64,000 nt of DNA from Cokeromyces recurvatus (GCF_025118155.1 NW_026251389.1:62001-126000), one strand, 5' to 3'; counted from the stretch's first letter, positions 1 through 12,073 are shown. Made by a program: numbers and translations. Notes: generated by a model not told the origin, from the sequence alone.

Positions 1-1
1 T

Positions 2-226
2 ACTCATGAACGTACAACGATGATTAAATCATCTGGACTTGAGGGTATCTTGATGAGTCGTTATCCTCCTTATTCAGATAATAAGACCATTTTCTTTACA
101 ATGCTTACAATGGGTTTGCCTGAAGGATGGATCAATAAGGTGAAGGCTATCTTTACTACTTTTAAATCTTCTTATCATATCTTTTTTAAGAATGAAGGCA
201 AAAAGAAGAATGAAAGTAAGCTTTAA
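2..226 (+). CDS. C-terminal end of an unidentified protein (5' partial)
   Basis: An open frame enters from the left edge of the window and ends at a TAA at 224-226, giving about 74 C-terminal residues that finish in a Lys/Glu/Ser-rich tail. The residues before the tail (a run such as MSRYPPYSDN and then GLPEGWINKVKAIF) look like ordinary protein rather than low complexity, so this is probably the last exon of a real gene. I do not recognise the family. It converges on CLF1, whose stop lies only 138 bp away, so the two genes share a very short 3' intergenic space. It could also be a spurious frame. Confidence 0.4.
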   Translation, partial: THERTTMIKSSGLEGILMSRYPPYSDNKTIFFTMLTMGLPEGWINKVKAIFTTFKSSYHIFFKNEGKKKNESKL

Positions 227-363
227 GGAGAGTATAATAATCTTATTATGGAGCAAAATAAATAAAAACGTATATGAAGAATATATTCTTCACCAACATA
301 AAAAAAATATATATATATTTGTATACACAAATATGTACATAATGTAAAAACACTTTATTAACT

Positions 364-2700
364 TTATTCATTAGTTTCTGATGTATTGCTTTTTTCTTTT
401 TGCTATAATAAATAGGTATTAGTACATGTCCCTTCTCTTAAAAATAAATAAATAAAAATAATAATAAACAAATTTACCTTTGCTTGCCAAGCTTGTGCCA
501 TTTGTAAGAATTTAAGTGAACGATTTTGAACTTCATCATCAGGAAAGATATAGTCAAAGTATTCTTCCCAAATAACATTATCTTCAGTTGAATCAGCAGC
601 TCTTCTTCTCTTCTTAACAACTTTAGGCATTTTCTTAGTAACCACTTCCTTTGTTTCATCTGTGCCGTAGTTCTCTTCAAAGTCTTTCCATGCTTCAAGT
701 AAAAGAACACGCTATTATAATACAAGTTAATCATAGTTACTTTGTTAATAAATAATTCATACCTCATCTTTAAGCTCCTTCTCCTTCATCTTGTTATAAG
801 ATTCTTCAAAGATCTTACGAGCACGTCTAATACCTTCCGCATTTCCATCTTCATACGGTATAGAGAGTTCAAATTGTGCAAAACTAATATAGACTTTAAC
901 ATGTTCAGTACGTTCCAATAAGCGATAATAAAGGTCTCTTGTCTTTTCATATTCTTCTTCTCCAATTTCGAAATCAATATAGGCCTTCCATAATAATTCA
1001 GGCATATTAAGATGTTCTTGAGAAACGGCCAACTCGAAAATAGCACGACATCTTTCAACCTCATCCAACACATTCTTTTCCATCTCGGCAAATTGAATCC
1101 AAGCTGAACAGTTGGATGAATCGTATTCAATCCATTTTGTATAAATCGTACGACAACGGTCAAATTCTCTTAATTGAAATTCTAAATCAATATAACCCTT
1201 GAAAAGCTTATTTTTAGGACATTGGCCAATCGCTCTTCCCAGTAACTTTCTTGCCTTTGTGATATCCATCTGTCTAATCTCAAATTGAGCGTAAAGTAAC
1301 CAAATCTTTGCAAAGGTAAATTTTTTATGTGGTATCAGTTGAATGCATTGTTCATAAATCTCTCGTGTTCGTTCAATATCCTTATTTTCCAGTTCCTCAT
1401 AAAGGGCATAATTAATCCAGAGATAAATGTATCGTCTCCAAAATCGCTTTTCTTCAGCTGGTGGAACTTGCGCAATAGCACGTTCATAAACTTCACGAAC
1501 TCGAGCTGGTTCACCTGCTGATTCTTCTAATTTTGCATAATCAAACCAAATATCATAGTTTTTGGGATTTTCGTCAATCTCTTGTTCATATTGTACACGT
1601 CTTTTTCCAATCACAACTTCTTCAATGCCTGCCTTATGGCCATACTGCTTTTCGAAATTGGTGTATTGATTATAAAGCGATTGTGATTTTGATTTAGGAA
1701 GACGATCTAAACCATATTTAAAGATAACGCGAGCTCTTTCATACTAAAACAATAATAGTAAAAAAAAAAAATCTAGTAAATACTATATTGTGTACATACT
1801 GGTATAAAAAGATTTTTTTTTTTTTTTACCTCTCTAGCTTTAATTTCAAATTTCGCAAAGGCAACAAGTAATTTTTGGTCTAATTTCTCATCGCCCATGA
1901 ATTCAAGAGCTGCAGTGTAGATCTCTCTGCATTTATTTAAATTATTATGTTCTTCTTCAAATCGAGCCCATTTGATCCAATTAGCAGGTTCTGGATGAAT
2001 ACTCACAAATCGTTCATAGATTGCACGAGCTCTTTGCTTCTCATCATATCTTAATTCCATCTTTATATAAGCCATCCAGGCATTTTCTCCAGGTTCCCAT
2101 TTCATCCATCTTTCAAATACATTTCTAGCCTTAGGTACCTCGCCTAATGTTTCCTCCATATACGTATACTTGTACCAAAACTGGTCAACACGAGGCAATA
2201 GAGTTGTGGCTCTATCCAATAAATTTCTAGCATGGTTTACGTTTCTATTCTTCAATTCCATATCAACATAACGTAACCAAATAGCATTATTACGCCATTC
2301 AACATCGAGTGCACGTTCAAAAACAGAACGAGCACGTTGGAATTCCATTTGACTCTCTTCCCAGTTGGCATACTTGATCCAATTACTAATGTTCAAACGG
2401 TTTTTACGAATGTTATCTTCAAATTCTTTTCGTTTACGTTGACGAAACTCGCCTAGTTCTTCAAGATCAGCAATCTTTTGTTGAGGGATACTGTGAGTAG
2501 GTTCTAAACGACGATCATGAGCTTCACGAAGGATTTGTTCGGCTGTGATTTGAATAGGCGCTGCGCTCTTGTTCTTGACCTAATAATAATAGTAAAAGGT
2601 TTAAATGAAATGAAGAAGACAGTAATTTTTATTTTTATTTGCTCACCTTTGGTGGTCGTGGATTTTTACCAAATCCAGTTGTTGTTTGTTTAGGATCCAT
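364..2700 (-). CDS. CLF1: Crooked neck-like pre-mRNA splicing factor CLF1/Syf3 (HAT repeats)
   Basis: This is the HAT-repeat scaffold of the NineTeen complex, a nuclear component of the spliceosome needed for its activation. Five exons join in phase: 2647-2700, 1830-2579, 763-1743, 478-711 and 364-402, giving 685 residues, the usual length for the family. The N-terminus has the conserved block [18 protein letters not shown] and then FEDNIRKNR. Tandem HAT repeats follow, with motifs such as [53 protein letters not shown] and [11 protein letters not shown]. The C-terminus has KKRRRAAD followed by [13 protein letters not shown], as in animal CRNKL1. The start codon at 2700 gives the short [15 protein letters not shown] leader. 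The only gene on its upstream side is the His-rich wall-protein gene on the same strand. Identification is secure; exon borders were inferred by eye. Confidence 0.96.
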
Positions 2701-3256
2701 TATATGCTAATGATCTTGTATATATACAAAACACAAAACAAGAAGAAAAAAAAAACAAAAAAAACAAAGATAAATATTATAAATATAGAAAGTGAAAAAG
2801 AAATTAATGTTAGGAATTGCTTGTGAGCGGGCTTTGAAGTAGCAAGGATATAATAACATTTAGATCTCAAGCCACTTCTTTATTCTCTTTTCTTTTTTTT
2901 TACGTCATTTGGGTAAGCATTAATCAATTTTGATTTCTATATTCTTTTATGTTACTGGTTGTTACTTTTTATTTTCTTTTTTTTTTTTTTTTTTTTTTTT
3001 TTTCATTATTGAATGATGTTCCTATAATCATTGCAATTAATAAAAAAGAATTAATTCAGCTAGATCAAAAATAACAAAATGAACTTTATCAACATAGTTT
3101 TTATATACAAATATTTTATTTCAAATAAACTATTCTCCAATGCACATAAACATTAATTAATAATACTATGCCACAGATCAATTTTTATTTTATTTTTTTC
3201 TTATTTACATATTTTTATAAGTATTAAAATAATGAATATTAAGCATATACAATAAA
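2701..3256. other. Intergenic, AT-rich, no gene seen
   Basis: Spacer between the CLF1 start and the 3' end of the wall-protein gene. It holds homopolymer runs (T23 at about 2981-3003, and A runs near 2744-2765). I see no open frame or RNA gene. The part next to 2700 should contain the CLF1 promoter and 5'UTR. Confidence 0.6.
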
Positions 3257-5993
3257 TTAGGGTGATGCGGTAACAGTGACATATATATTCTCAGTAACTG
3301 TAACTGTTTGTACGCAACCGGCAGGACAAGTTCTTGTAGGTTTAGTATGATGTTTAGAAGCATTTTGAGTTGTTCTACAAGTAGCATTTGTGTCTGTGTT
3401 ATTAGGTTGATGGTGGCATTTTTTAGAACAATTTTTATTTGATGATATACATGAGGAAGTATCAACTGAAGATGAATGTTGGTGATGATGGTGGCGATGA
3501 TGGTGGTGTTGGCTAGAAGCTTCAGTTGTAGTGGCACTATCAGTTGTAGCAGTAGGGTGATGATGATGGTGGTGATTACAAGCTTCAGTTGTAGTGGTAG
3601 GGTGATGATGATGGTGGTGATTACAAGCTTCAGTTGTAGCAGTAGGGTGATGATGATGGTGGTGATTACAAGCTTCAGTTGTAGCAGTAGGGTGATGATG
3701 ATGGTGGTGATTACAAGCTTCAGTTGTAGCAGTAGGGTGATGATGATGGTGGTGATTACAAGCTTCAGTTGTAGCAGTAGGGTGATGATGATGGTGGTGA
3801 TTACAAGCTTCAGTTGTAGTGGTAGACTGATGGTGGTGGTGGTGAGTGGAAGCTTCAGTTGTAATTGCACTATCAGTAGTAGCAGTAGTTGTAGACTGAT
3901 GATGGTGGTGGTGAGTGGAAACTTCAGTTGTAATTGCACTATCAGTAGTAGCAGTAGTTGTAGATTGATGATGGTGGTGGTGAGTGGAAGCTTCAGTAGT
4001 AGCAGTGGTAGTAGACTGATGATGGTGATGATGAGTAGAAGCTTCAGTGGTAGCAGTAGTTGTAGATTGATGATGGTGATGATGAGTGGAAGCTTCAGTG
4101 GTAACAGCACTATCAGTAGTAGCAGTAGTTGTAGATTGATGATGGTGGTGGTGAGTGGAAGCTTCAGTAGTAGCAGTTGTAGTAGACTGATGATGGTGGT
4201 GGTGAGTGGAAACTTCAGTTGTAATTGCACTATCAGTAGTAGCAGTAGTTGTAGATTGATGATGGTGGTGGTGAGTAGAAGCTTCAGTGGTAACAGCACT
4301 ATCAGTAGTAGCAGTAGTTGTAGATTGATGATGGTGATGATGAGTAGAAGCTTCAGTAGTAGCAGTTGTAGTAGACTGATGATGGTGATGATGAGTAGAA
4401 GCTTCAGTGGTAGCAGTAGTTGTAGATTGATGATGGTGATGATGAGTGGAAGCTTCAGTGGTAACAGCACTATCAGTAGTAGCAGTAGTTGTAGATTGAT
4501 GATGGTGATGATGAGTAGAAGCTTCAGTAGTAGCAGTGGTAGTAGACTGATGATGGTGGTGGTGAGTAGAAGCTTCAGTTGTAATTGCACTATCAGTGGT
4601 AGCAGTGGTAGTTACAATTGTGGTAGTAGTTGTTTTTGGTTTTTCCTTTTGTTTGGAATTATCGTTAGAAATGGGTAAGCATCCTCTAAAATTTTGGCAG
4701 CTGCCTCCTGCAGCTTGATAATTGTGAATTTCAATACCACTGCCGCCCCAAGTATAATGTGCGCCGATAACAGTACCAGAAAATGCGCCAGTTGAACCAT
4801 CAACAATGGAAGCTATTATTGAATAATTTAGTAATTGTTGTTTACTTTTTTTACTTATTTATTTTTTTAAGAATTACCTTCAGGAGCTAATGTAAAACCA
4901 CCAAAATTACTGCCGGTATTACGTTTTAAAGTAAAATGTCCAGAGCTATATCTACCATTAGAATCAGCTGGATAGAAGTTGAAAATAGTTTGACATGGGT
5001 CCATTCCTTGAGTAGGAAGATTACCAATAAGGGTAAAGGTTGAGTCAGCATCAACAGGAATCTATATATTAAAAGAGTAAGTAATAGATACATATATGTA
5101 ATATAATGCATAACGTACATTAAGAACAAGAGTACCAGATCTTGGCCATGACATTCCTTGAGGTCCATTCCAGTTACCAATACCTTTAAGAATGGCATTG
5201 GGGTCAGACATTTTCCCAGGATAAAGATTACAGTTACCACCATTACATGAGTTGAATGTGATAACATTAAAACCGTTAGTAGCGCTTCCAATTGAATTAA
5301 GTCTTCCATTAGAATCCAAATATAAATTAGGACTCATATTTGCCAAAATTTTTGATGCACTGATAGCATTTGAACGAGCTTGATCAAAATCATATAGACC
5401 AGTACCATAATTAATACTACAAGAACCCATAGTTTCTTGAAGACCTGTAGTACCTTCAGGGACAATCATATTACCACGAACACGAACCTCATTGGCATCA
5501 ACAGAGCCACCAACAACAAGACCGTAGGAATTGATATCGTTTTTGTTAGAACAATCGACATTTCCATTAGCATTCACCATATAGGCGTTAGCTTTGAATT
5601 TTCCTTGTACAGCTAAAGGTCCAAGAATATCTTGTCCACCATAAGTTTCGAAATCACCAAATATGACAGCAGAAAAGTGTGTCAACTATATATACATATA
5701 TGAATATTTTCAAGTTTATTTTTAATATAAACTCCTTTAAGTATAAAATATATTATGTTTACCATTAAAGAAGGATTATTATCTTTAGAACAAACATAAT
5801 TTTCTCTTCGTTTAGTGAATAACGACTTCAAACTTTGGTTAGTTGATCTTAGTTGTTGTGTACCATAATTAGGTATTCTATAAGCAAATATACTAGTAAC
5901 TAAGTACGTTACTACTAAAAGTATACTATATTTATAGACCATATGAAAACAAAAAGTCAAATAGACTATAAAGTTTTTTTTTCTTGGATCCAT
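3257..5993 (-). CDS. Secreted choice-of-anchor A domain protein with His-rich repeat tail
   Basis: Four exons join in phase: 5763-5993, 5119-5685, 4878-5061 and 3257-4812, giving 845 residues. A hydrophobic N-terminal segment (ILLVVTYLVTSIFA, about residues 24-37) looks like a signal peptide or anchor. Residues of about 78-350 resemble the bacterial/fungal choice-of-anchor A fold (HFSAVIFGDFETYGGQDILG, GLVVGGSVDANEVRVRGN, then a GIGNWNGPQGMSWPRSGTL stretch). The last exon is a repeat tail. It starts with 13 copies of a T-E-A-S-T-HHHHH-Q-S-T-type unit, several separated by TTDSA, and continues with six copies of a 15-residue A-T-T-E-A-C-N-HHHHHH-P-T unit. A Cys-rich end (CPAGCVQTVTVTENIYVTV) closes the protein. 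The true frame has no internal Met over the repeats, so Met-started ORFs there are shadows in other frames. Inferred role: cell-wall or spore-surface protein, possibly metal binding. No GPI signal is obvious. Confidence 0.82.
3550..4600 (-). repeat. In-frame minisatellite encoding His5/His6 repeats
   Basis: Two related tandem arrays lie inside the last exon of the wall protein. At about 3550-3825 there are six nearly identical 45-bp units encoding TEACN plus six His plus PTAT. At about 3825-4600 there are 13 units encoding TEAST plus five His plus QSTT. Most of these are 51 or 69 bp long, depending on whether a TTDSA spacer is present. The copies are close to identical at the DNA level, which points to recent expansion or homogenisation. 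Copy number is probably variable between strains. Confidence 0.9.
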
Positions 5994-6011
5994 TTTCTTT
6001 ATATATATATA

Positions 6012-6335
6012 TACTGTCATGAGCTGACTTGTAATGTCATGGTTTTTGATTAAACATATGGATCATAAAGTTATCCAAGGAATTCTGTCTTGATCCCCTT
6101 GAAACACTTGTGATCTACTTTATCAAATAATATCAAGTAATATCAAAGCATCTAACACTTCATTATCTATAACATATCTTACTTGGTCGTAACTAACATT
6201 TTTCTGATTCACATCTTATCTCAGACCTCTTTAACCATCCTTATAAATACCCTATCAATTTAAATTCATAAATAAAAATGATTGACTTTGGAACTATTGT
6301 TCGCTCTCATTGACTTTCTTTTGTCTTTATGTTGA
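6012..6335 (-). promoter_or_regulatory. Promoter and 5'UTR segment of the wall-protein gene, duplicated near 54 kb
   Basis: Read on the minus strand this segment contains a TATTTATAAG TATA-like box (about 6240-6249), the blocks AAAGAGGTCTGAG and ATAATGAAGTGTTAG, and a GTCATGA near the gene. It ends about 20 bp before the start codon at 5993. A clearly related copy lies in inverted orientation at 53962-54233. The TATA-like box, both blocks and the terminal GTCATGA are shared. A promoter with a long (about 250 nt) 5'UTR explains the conserved TATA box; a dispersed repeat is the alternative. Confidence 0.6.
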
Positions 6336-9300
6336 TATTTTACAAGAAATATTACATTATACACTTGTTGCTATTTTAGTTGTTGAGCCATAGTCTCCAG
6401 TTGTTTCATTTTTTATTATATGTATCTTTGTTTTTAAAGTCTTAGAGAATTACACTCAGCAGAATTATTTATTAATTTAAAACAATATCAGGGTTAACCT
6501 TATTTTTTTTTTTTTTTTTTTTTTTTAATTGAAGTTAACTAGTACTATTTTTATTTTTAATAAGCTGGGCTATTGCTACAATTATTTTGCAATCCATATT
6601 ATAGCTCATATATTAAAAAAGAGTAGAATTGTTGTTATATATACATTCTCTTATTCTTCTTTTTTTTATTTTTTATTTTATCATTAAAAGAATCAAGATT
6701 ATTATAATATTTACTTAAAAAACCGAATATACATTATTCTGACACTTGGCCAATAATATGATGTTAAGCATTGACAACAATGATCTATTTACTGAGTTTT
6801 TAGTTTTGATTTTTTTGCTTATTAACTTTTTTCATACTCGTCTTCTAAAACCTTTAAAATAACAATTGTATAGAATAAGTAAGATACATAATTGCAATAG
6901 TTAGAAACACTAAATAGACGCAAAACTTATATTAAACACAATTTCAAAAAAACTACACAACACAGTCGTTTTACATTATATTTTTGGAATAGCTTGTTAA
7001 TCATTGTATGGTAAAACATTGAACCCTTTTTTTTTCCTTGTGTAGGAAAAATAGAATTCAAAGTTGTTATCCAAGAGAATCAAGAAAGGTCGAAATAGAG
7101 ACAATAGTTTTATGTTTAAATTAGAAAAGCTGATAGAAAGCTTGTTGTATTATTTCATTCCGTTCAATGATAAATTAATTAATTGAATACATATACTCCT
7201 TTTTATTAAAAACGATCTTGTTTTTTAAATTAATACTTGAATATGAGAGAGTAATCAAAACTCAAAAAAAAAAAAATAATAATAATAATAGTAATTGAAG
7301 CTATTTGACATCATATTATTACCTTTTTTGGTTTCATTAATTTTTTTAATACTATTGTTGTCGGAGTTTATATTACATAATAGTCCTTGCAAAATATTGA
7401 TGATTTTTTTTGGGTGAAAAGTAACTGAGCTATTACTGAGCCAAAATTTTATTATTGTAGTAGGTAATAAAGCATTGAATCATTGTATCGTTATTTGTTC
7501 TTTTTTTTTAGATATATAATGTATCTTAATAGAACATTTCTTTATTTAGCTGTAAAAATAAATAGATAGAAGCTATTAAAGTTGTTTCGACCTTCATATG
7601 TTAGGGTGTGTATATAAGGGTGTGTATATGTATTTAATATGCACACTATATGAACATAATGTGTAGTATGATGATGTATTTCATAATGAAACATGCTTTT
7701 GCTACATCATGTTATGGATATTCTTTTAAGTAAGACTTCTTTTTTTTATTATCTTTGTGAATCATCTCTTTCAATCTTGTGTATCGATATTACTAAATTA
7801 TACGTCAAGAAGCATCCATAATGTTTAAATGGGTTTGTCGATATAGATCATGGAGATATTAACAATAGTGTGTAGCTTGATGCATGATACTACTAACAAA
7901 TTATCCATGATTAGTTTCAACTCTTCCGTTCATCAACTAAATATAAACACTTTCATACTGTCTAGTATTGTGTACAGATATGAATATCTCTTTATGTTTA
8001 ACTAAATATAGTATATTATTATCCTATTGTGTGGCTTTATGCAGTTTATTTACAAAACTGATTCCGCATTGTCCAATAAAATAGAGTATACAAAGCATAT
8101 CAAGATAAAAAAAAAATGTTGGCCCAATCTATATTTATTAGGTTTAAGATATTCTCGTTTAATTTAACATATTATGCATCATTCTATAAAAATATGAGAG
8201 CTGAAGATGAAATGTTGTAATAAGTTTTTAATGCTCCATGTAACTATAAGCTGTGAAATTATGAAATATAGCTAGAAGGTTACTTCTTCACTACTACAAG
8301 TCCTTCTTTTCAAGTAGATGTAAATGATTTTCATCTACTATTTTCATCACTCCCAAATTTAGCAACATCGGAGGGCAAGAGATCAAGAATATTCATAGTG
8401 CTTATTTTATCCGTCGAAACAGTCTCCCTTTTTGAATATCTCTATTGCTTTTTTAAATAATACCCTCACACCTATCATACATGTTCGGTAACTAGCTAAC
8501 TGTTAAAGAACTGAGGCTCTACTTTCTTTCGTCATTTAAATTACGTATGATACATATTTTGAGTTCTTCTTCTTTTATAAACCTTTACATCATATCAAAA
8601 CTACGTTTTAGAACAATATAATATGCCATACAAGTGAAACCTCAAGAGGAGTCTACTATTAGATAAGTGACAATATGAACGTGCTTATTTCTCCACTCCC
8701 CTTTTTTTATTGTGTACCTTTATTAATATCGGCTTAGACTTCAATTGTAAATACAGTATAAACGTCCTTTCTTTTTTTTTAATGCAACTTTATCATCAAA
8801 AGATTATAAACTAATTAAAAAATGAGGTCGATTCAATATAAGAAATAGAAGCTTCAACCCTAAAAAAAAAAGATTATACTTAAAAAAATATCCGTGATAT
8901 GAAAAAACTAAATATGCTACGATTATTGTCATTAATAAGACTGAACTATGCACTATTACTAATGTATATGTAAGCATATCAAAAAATATTGCTCATTGCT
9001 GTATTATGATCCAGATTGCATAATAGTTTATTATTAATAATCAAAAAAGGATAATTTTGTTGGAACTGTTACTAAAAAAAAATCTTACCGTAAAATATGA
9101 TTGGATGATTATAACTTCATTATGATTGTGAATGAATTCATTCAACGAAGCTGTCATTCTCGCGCCACTTTTCTTCCCTTTTTTGGATGTGGAACAGAGA
9201 TTTGCATATTATTTTCAATACGCTTGTTAAAGTTATTTAATAAAAATCTTTATTTTTATTTTTATTTTTATTTTTATTTTTATTTTTATTTTTATTTTTA

Positions 9301-11229
9301 TTTTTATTTTTAAACCTTTTAATGTATACATGTTTCAAAACAAACATGATTTTAATAGTTATATTAAAAAAAAAAAAAAAAAAACTAGTAGTTGACTTAA
9401 CAATCTTGTTTGACTATAAAACATATGGAATTTGCATTAGCATTCATTATGATACAATAGTAAATAATGGCTGCTAATCGTTTAAGAATACTTGTATATA
9501 CATAAATATTGATATGTATGTATTTAACTATCTGTTTAGTCAATTATATAATACATTAGGTGCAATATAAAAGGTCATCTTTCATATATATATACACAAT
9601 GCTAAAGAAGTCGCGTTTCAAAATACTTTTTTTTTGTTGTCATTTACAATTAAGATAGAATAGAGAGCTATAAAACAATCGGCAATTACTGTAGAAGAAA
9701 GAAAGTTTTCTTTTCTTTTCTGAGGAGATAATACGAACTTATAAGTGATGTACGTTATATCAACAAAGTTCTATTAACTATAATATAATAAATAGTTTTA
9801 ATATAGCTTATTGTCATTATTAATAACAATTATTCTATCCCTTATAATTAATCATCATAGTTGGATAATATAGTCATATCAGCATTAGTGAATCGCTTAT
9901 TATGTACGTATCTTTATTAAATTTCTTTCGTTTTATTAATGTTCTAATGATAAGATTTGTAAACAAGGACATTGTGATAATTAGCTTCATCTAAGAAGCA
10001 CCTATTAAACTCTCACTTACTGCAGTAGTTGTAAATTTGAATAAATATTTTGTACTCTTCTTTTCCATTTTAAATGCTCTAGTAATATTATAATTGTTGC
10101 CTTCAAGTTTCACCAAGTCTTTAACAAATGACTCTAGGTCAAAGAAGATCATTAACTACTTTATTTTATTATTATTATATTATGAATCGGGAGGGGGGGT
10201 TTATGATACTTCTTAAGTACTATGGTATTTATTAAAACGACCTTTGTTCAAGAGAAATAAAATTGAATATTTAAAATGTACGTATCAATAGTCATGTATG
10301 ATGGAATGAAGATCTTTCGTTGAGGGAAAATAGTTAAAATACCTATCTTGATAGGCTTTTCAAAAGCATGCAAGTTTGTAGTGATCTTTGAGATATTATT
10401 TGATAGAATTAGCTTTACACATATAGCATGATGATCCTTTTGAAGATTGATAGTCAGAGGAGTATGAGTTGAAGATATTTTGAATCATATTAATGTAGGA
10501 AGAAGCCCTTTAGCAGGGTGTCCACATTTCTGGATGATATGGCCATTTTTACTCTAATGTATTAACTTGGTAATAGTTTCTACTTCAGTTGATATATCAT
10601 GATTAGCTGAATTGTTTTTCTTCTTCAATTCATTTTTCCTAGGTAGCAGGCTTTACTTTTTTCTTCAAAATTACGCTAAAGAAGAAAAAAAGAAAGATAC
10701 GTAATTTATTTCTGAGATAAGACGCAACACCATTTAAGTACTCAGTATTGATTTTCTACTACCTCCTAACTAGCTATTCCTTGAGCCTACTTCAGCTCTA
10801 ATGGTTTATGAGAGCAATATTATTGTAAGTAATAGTAGTAATAACTATCTTGATGCTTGCTAATAAGATCCCTATATCCTGTTTACCTAGTTGTAAGCCT
10901 TCGTTTAGTTGCGCTATAGCTTTTAAGTAGTGACAAGAATACTTTTCTATAAAAAAATCAATATTTGCAAAATTCTTTAGAAGAAAATAGGGATCATTGA
11001 CTGATTTTTGGATAAAAAAAAATGTAAAAAGTATACGTTACATTAACATGAATATTAACTACGAGATTATTAAGTAGTGGAACGTATCTTACTTTCTATC
11101 CAATATCAGCAACTGAAATTTTAACTGTAATAAACTTTAGAGGTGGTTCCATAAAGAGAAGATAAGAAAAAGCAGATTGGGATATTTTTATTTTGTTTTT
11201 TTTTTTCAATTATCTCACTTTAGATTAAA
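6336..11229. other. Gene-poor, AT-rich region of about 4.9 kb
   Basis: No credible exon chain was found on either strand. The sequence is rich in homopolymers and short A/T repeats, with a TTTTTA hexamer array near 9250-9312. A small ORF at 9101-9313 is mostly that array. Weak translated fragments occur on the minus strand at about 10430-10680 (for example KNGHIIQKCGHPAKG, interrupted by stops) and may be decayed mobile-element coding sequence. Otherwise I see nothing. Confidence 0.5.
9248..9313. repeat. (TTTTTA)n microsatellite
   Basis: About ten copies of the hexamer TTTTTA in direct tandem. It creates an artificial Phe-Tyr open frame and is not coding. Confidence 0.9.
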
Positions 11230-11394
11230 ATACTGTACATGCTATGATCACGCATATATTTTAATATCTTTCCTTGGTATATCCGTTGGTCAGTTATGTA
11301 TACAAACTTTCATGAACTTAATTACCTTTTCCACCATAAAAACCCACCTTCACTATCATCACGATCTGATCAACAATTCCTTCATTACCTCCCC

Positions 11395-11439
<45 letters not shown>

Positions 11440-11625
11440 CCTCTCTCTCTCTTTCTTCCTCTCTCTCACTCACTCACTCAATAATAGTGTCATAGCTACA
11501 CTTTGCTCTTCTTTAACTTTTATTTCTTACCGTTGCTCCTAAAAGGATGATTTTTTTTAGTACCTTTTATCATTGATAATTTAGCTTGGGCAATTTTGAT
11601 ATAGTTAATATCTTGTTTGTTTAAA
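11230..11625 (+). mobile_element. LINE (non-LTR retrotransposon) 3'-terminal fragment
   Basis: The translated run HELNYLFHHKNPPSLSSRSD then QQFLHYL (about 11310-11395) matches the C-terminus of the minus-strand LINE relic at 63.7 kb (HEFEYLFHHKNLSLPPSQP then QQFLN). Downstream of a CT microsatellite, the 3'UTRs of the two copies also align: TCATAGCTACACT, a T-rich stretch, then TTAGCTTGGGCAATTTTGATAT here against the GCCCAGGCCATTTTAATAT form there. A (TC)n tract at about 11399-11466 replaces the expected stop region. The fragment is 5' truncated and dead. It ends about 150 bp before the uS14m start codon. Confidence 0.7.
11399..11482. repeat. (TC)n / (CTCA)n microsatellite
   Basis: A nearly pure CT dinucleotide tract with a few TTCC interruptions, ending in CTCACTCACTCA. 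It lies inside the LINE 3' fragment. Confidence 0.9.
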
Positions 11626-11773
11626 AGTATAAAAATTCTGCAATGAGATATAATTGGGCAGTATTCGTGACCATCTTTCTACCATATTTGGATATGCCTT
11701 AAACCACCACCCCTATTCATTTTTTTTTTTTGGAGTTCTCCACATAATATACATTTATACATTTATAAACATC

Positions 11774-12073
11774 ATGAGATCTCGTATACTTCGTGATATA
11801 AAAGCACGTCAGGCAGTTGCCAACAACGAAATCACTCGTCAAGCTTTTAAATATATTACTCGCAACGAAACATTACCTGCTCGTATACGTCACCAAGCCC
11901 AACTTCAGCTTAATTCAATGCCTAAAAATTCCTCACCTACTCATATTCATAATCGTTGTGTTGCTACTGGTCATGGAAGTGGTATTTTACGCGAATTTAG
12001 ACTTTGTCGATTTCAATTTCGTTTAAAGGCTTTAAATGGAGACCTTCCCGGAGTTAAAAAAGCATCTTGGTAG
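11774..12073 (+). CDS. MRP2: Mitochondrial small-subunit ribosomal protein uS14m
   Basis: A single-exon gene of 99 residues encoding uS14m (bacterial S14 homologue, yeast Mrp2), which sits in the head of the mitochondrial small ribosomal subunit. It starts MRSRILRDIKARQAV, has RNETLPARIRHQAQLQLN in the middle, and ends with the family signature NRCVATGHGSGILREFRLCR...GDLPGVKKASW. The usual S14 zinc-ribbon cysteines are absent, as in the mitochondrial zinc-free form. An in-frame upstream Met at 11654 would add a hydrophobic, Phe-rich leader unlike the family, so I chose 11774. The promoter must lie in the 150 bp after a LINE 3' end or inside that LINE. Confidence 0.95.
   Translation: MRSRILRDIKARQAVANNEITRQAFKYITRNETLPARIRHQAQLQLNSMPKNSSPTHIHNRCVATGHGSGILREFRLCRFQFRLKALNGDLPGVKKASW

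Noticed and set aside
3550..3825. Regular 45-bp repeats as a CRISPR array
   Set aside because: The repeats are contiguous without unique spacers and encode an in-frame His-rich peptide.
3205..4678. Two long overlapping ORFs (461 residues on minus, 400 on plus) over the repeat array
   Set aside because: Both are translations of the His-encoding repeat in wrong frames (LLLLK/ITTII and MMMVVIT/SFSC patterns). The true frame joins the choice-of-anchor exons and has no internal start codon.
9101..9313. 70-residue ORF ending in Phe-Tyr repeats
   Set aside because: More than a third is the TTTTTA microsatellite; no start context or homologous motif.
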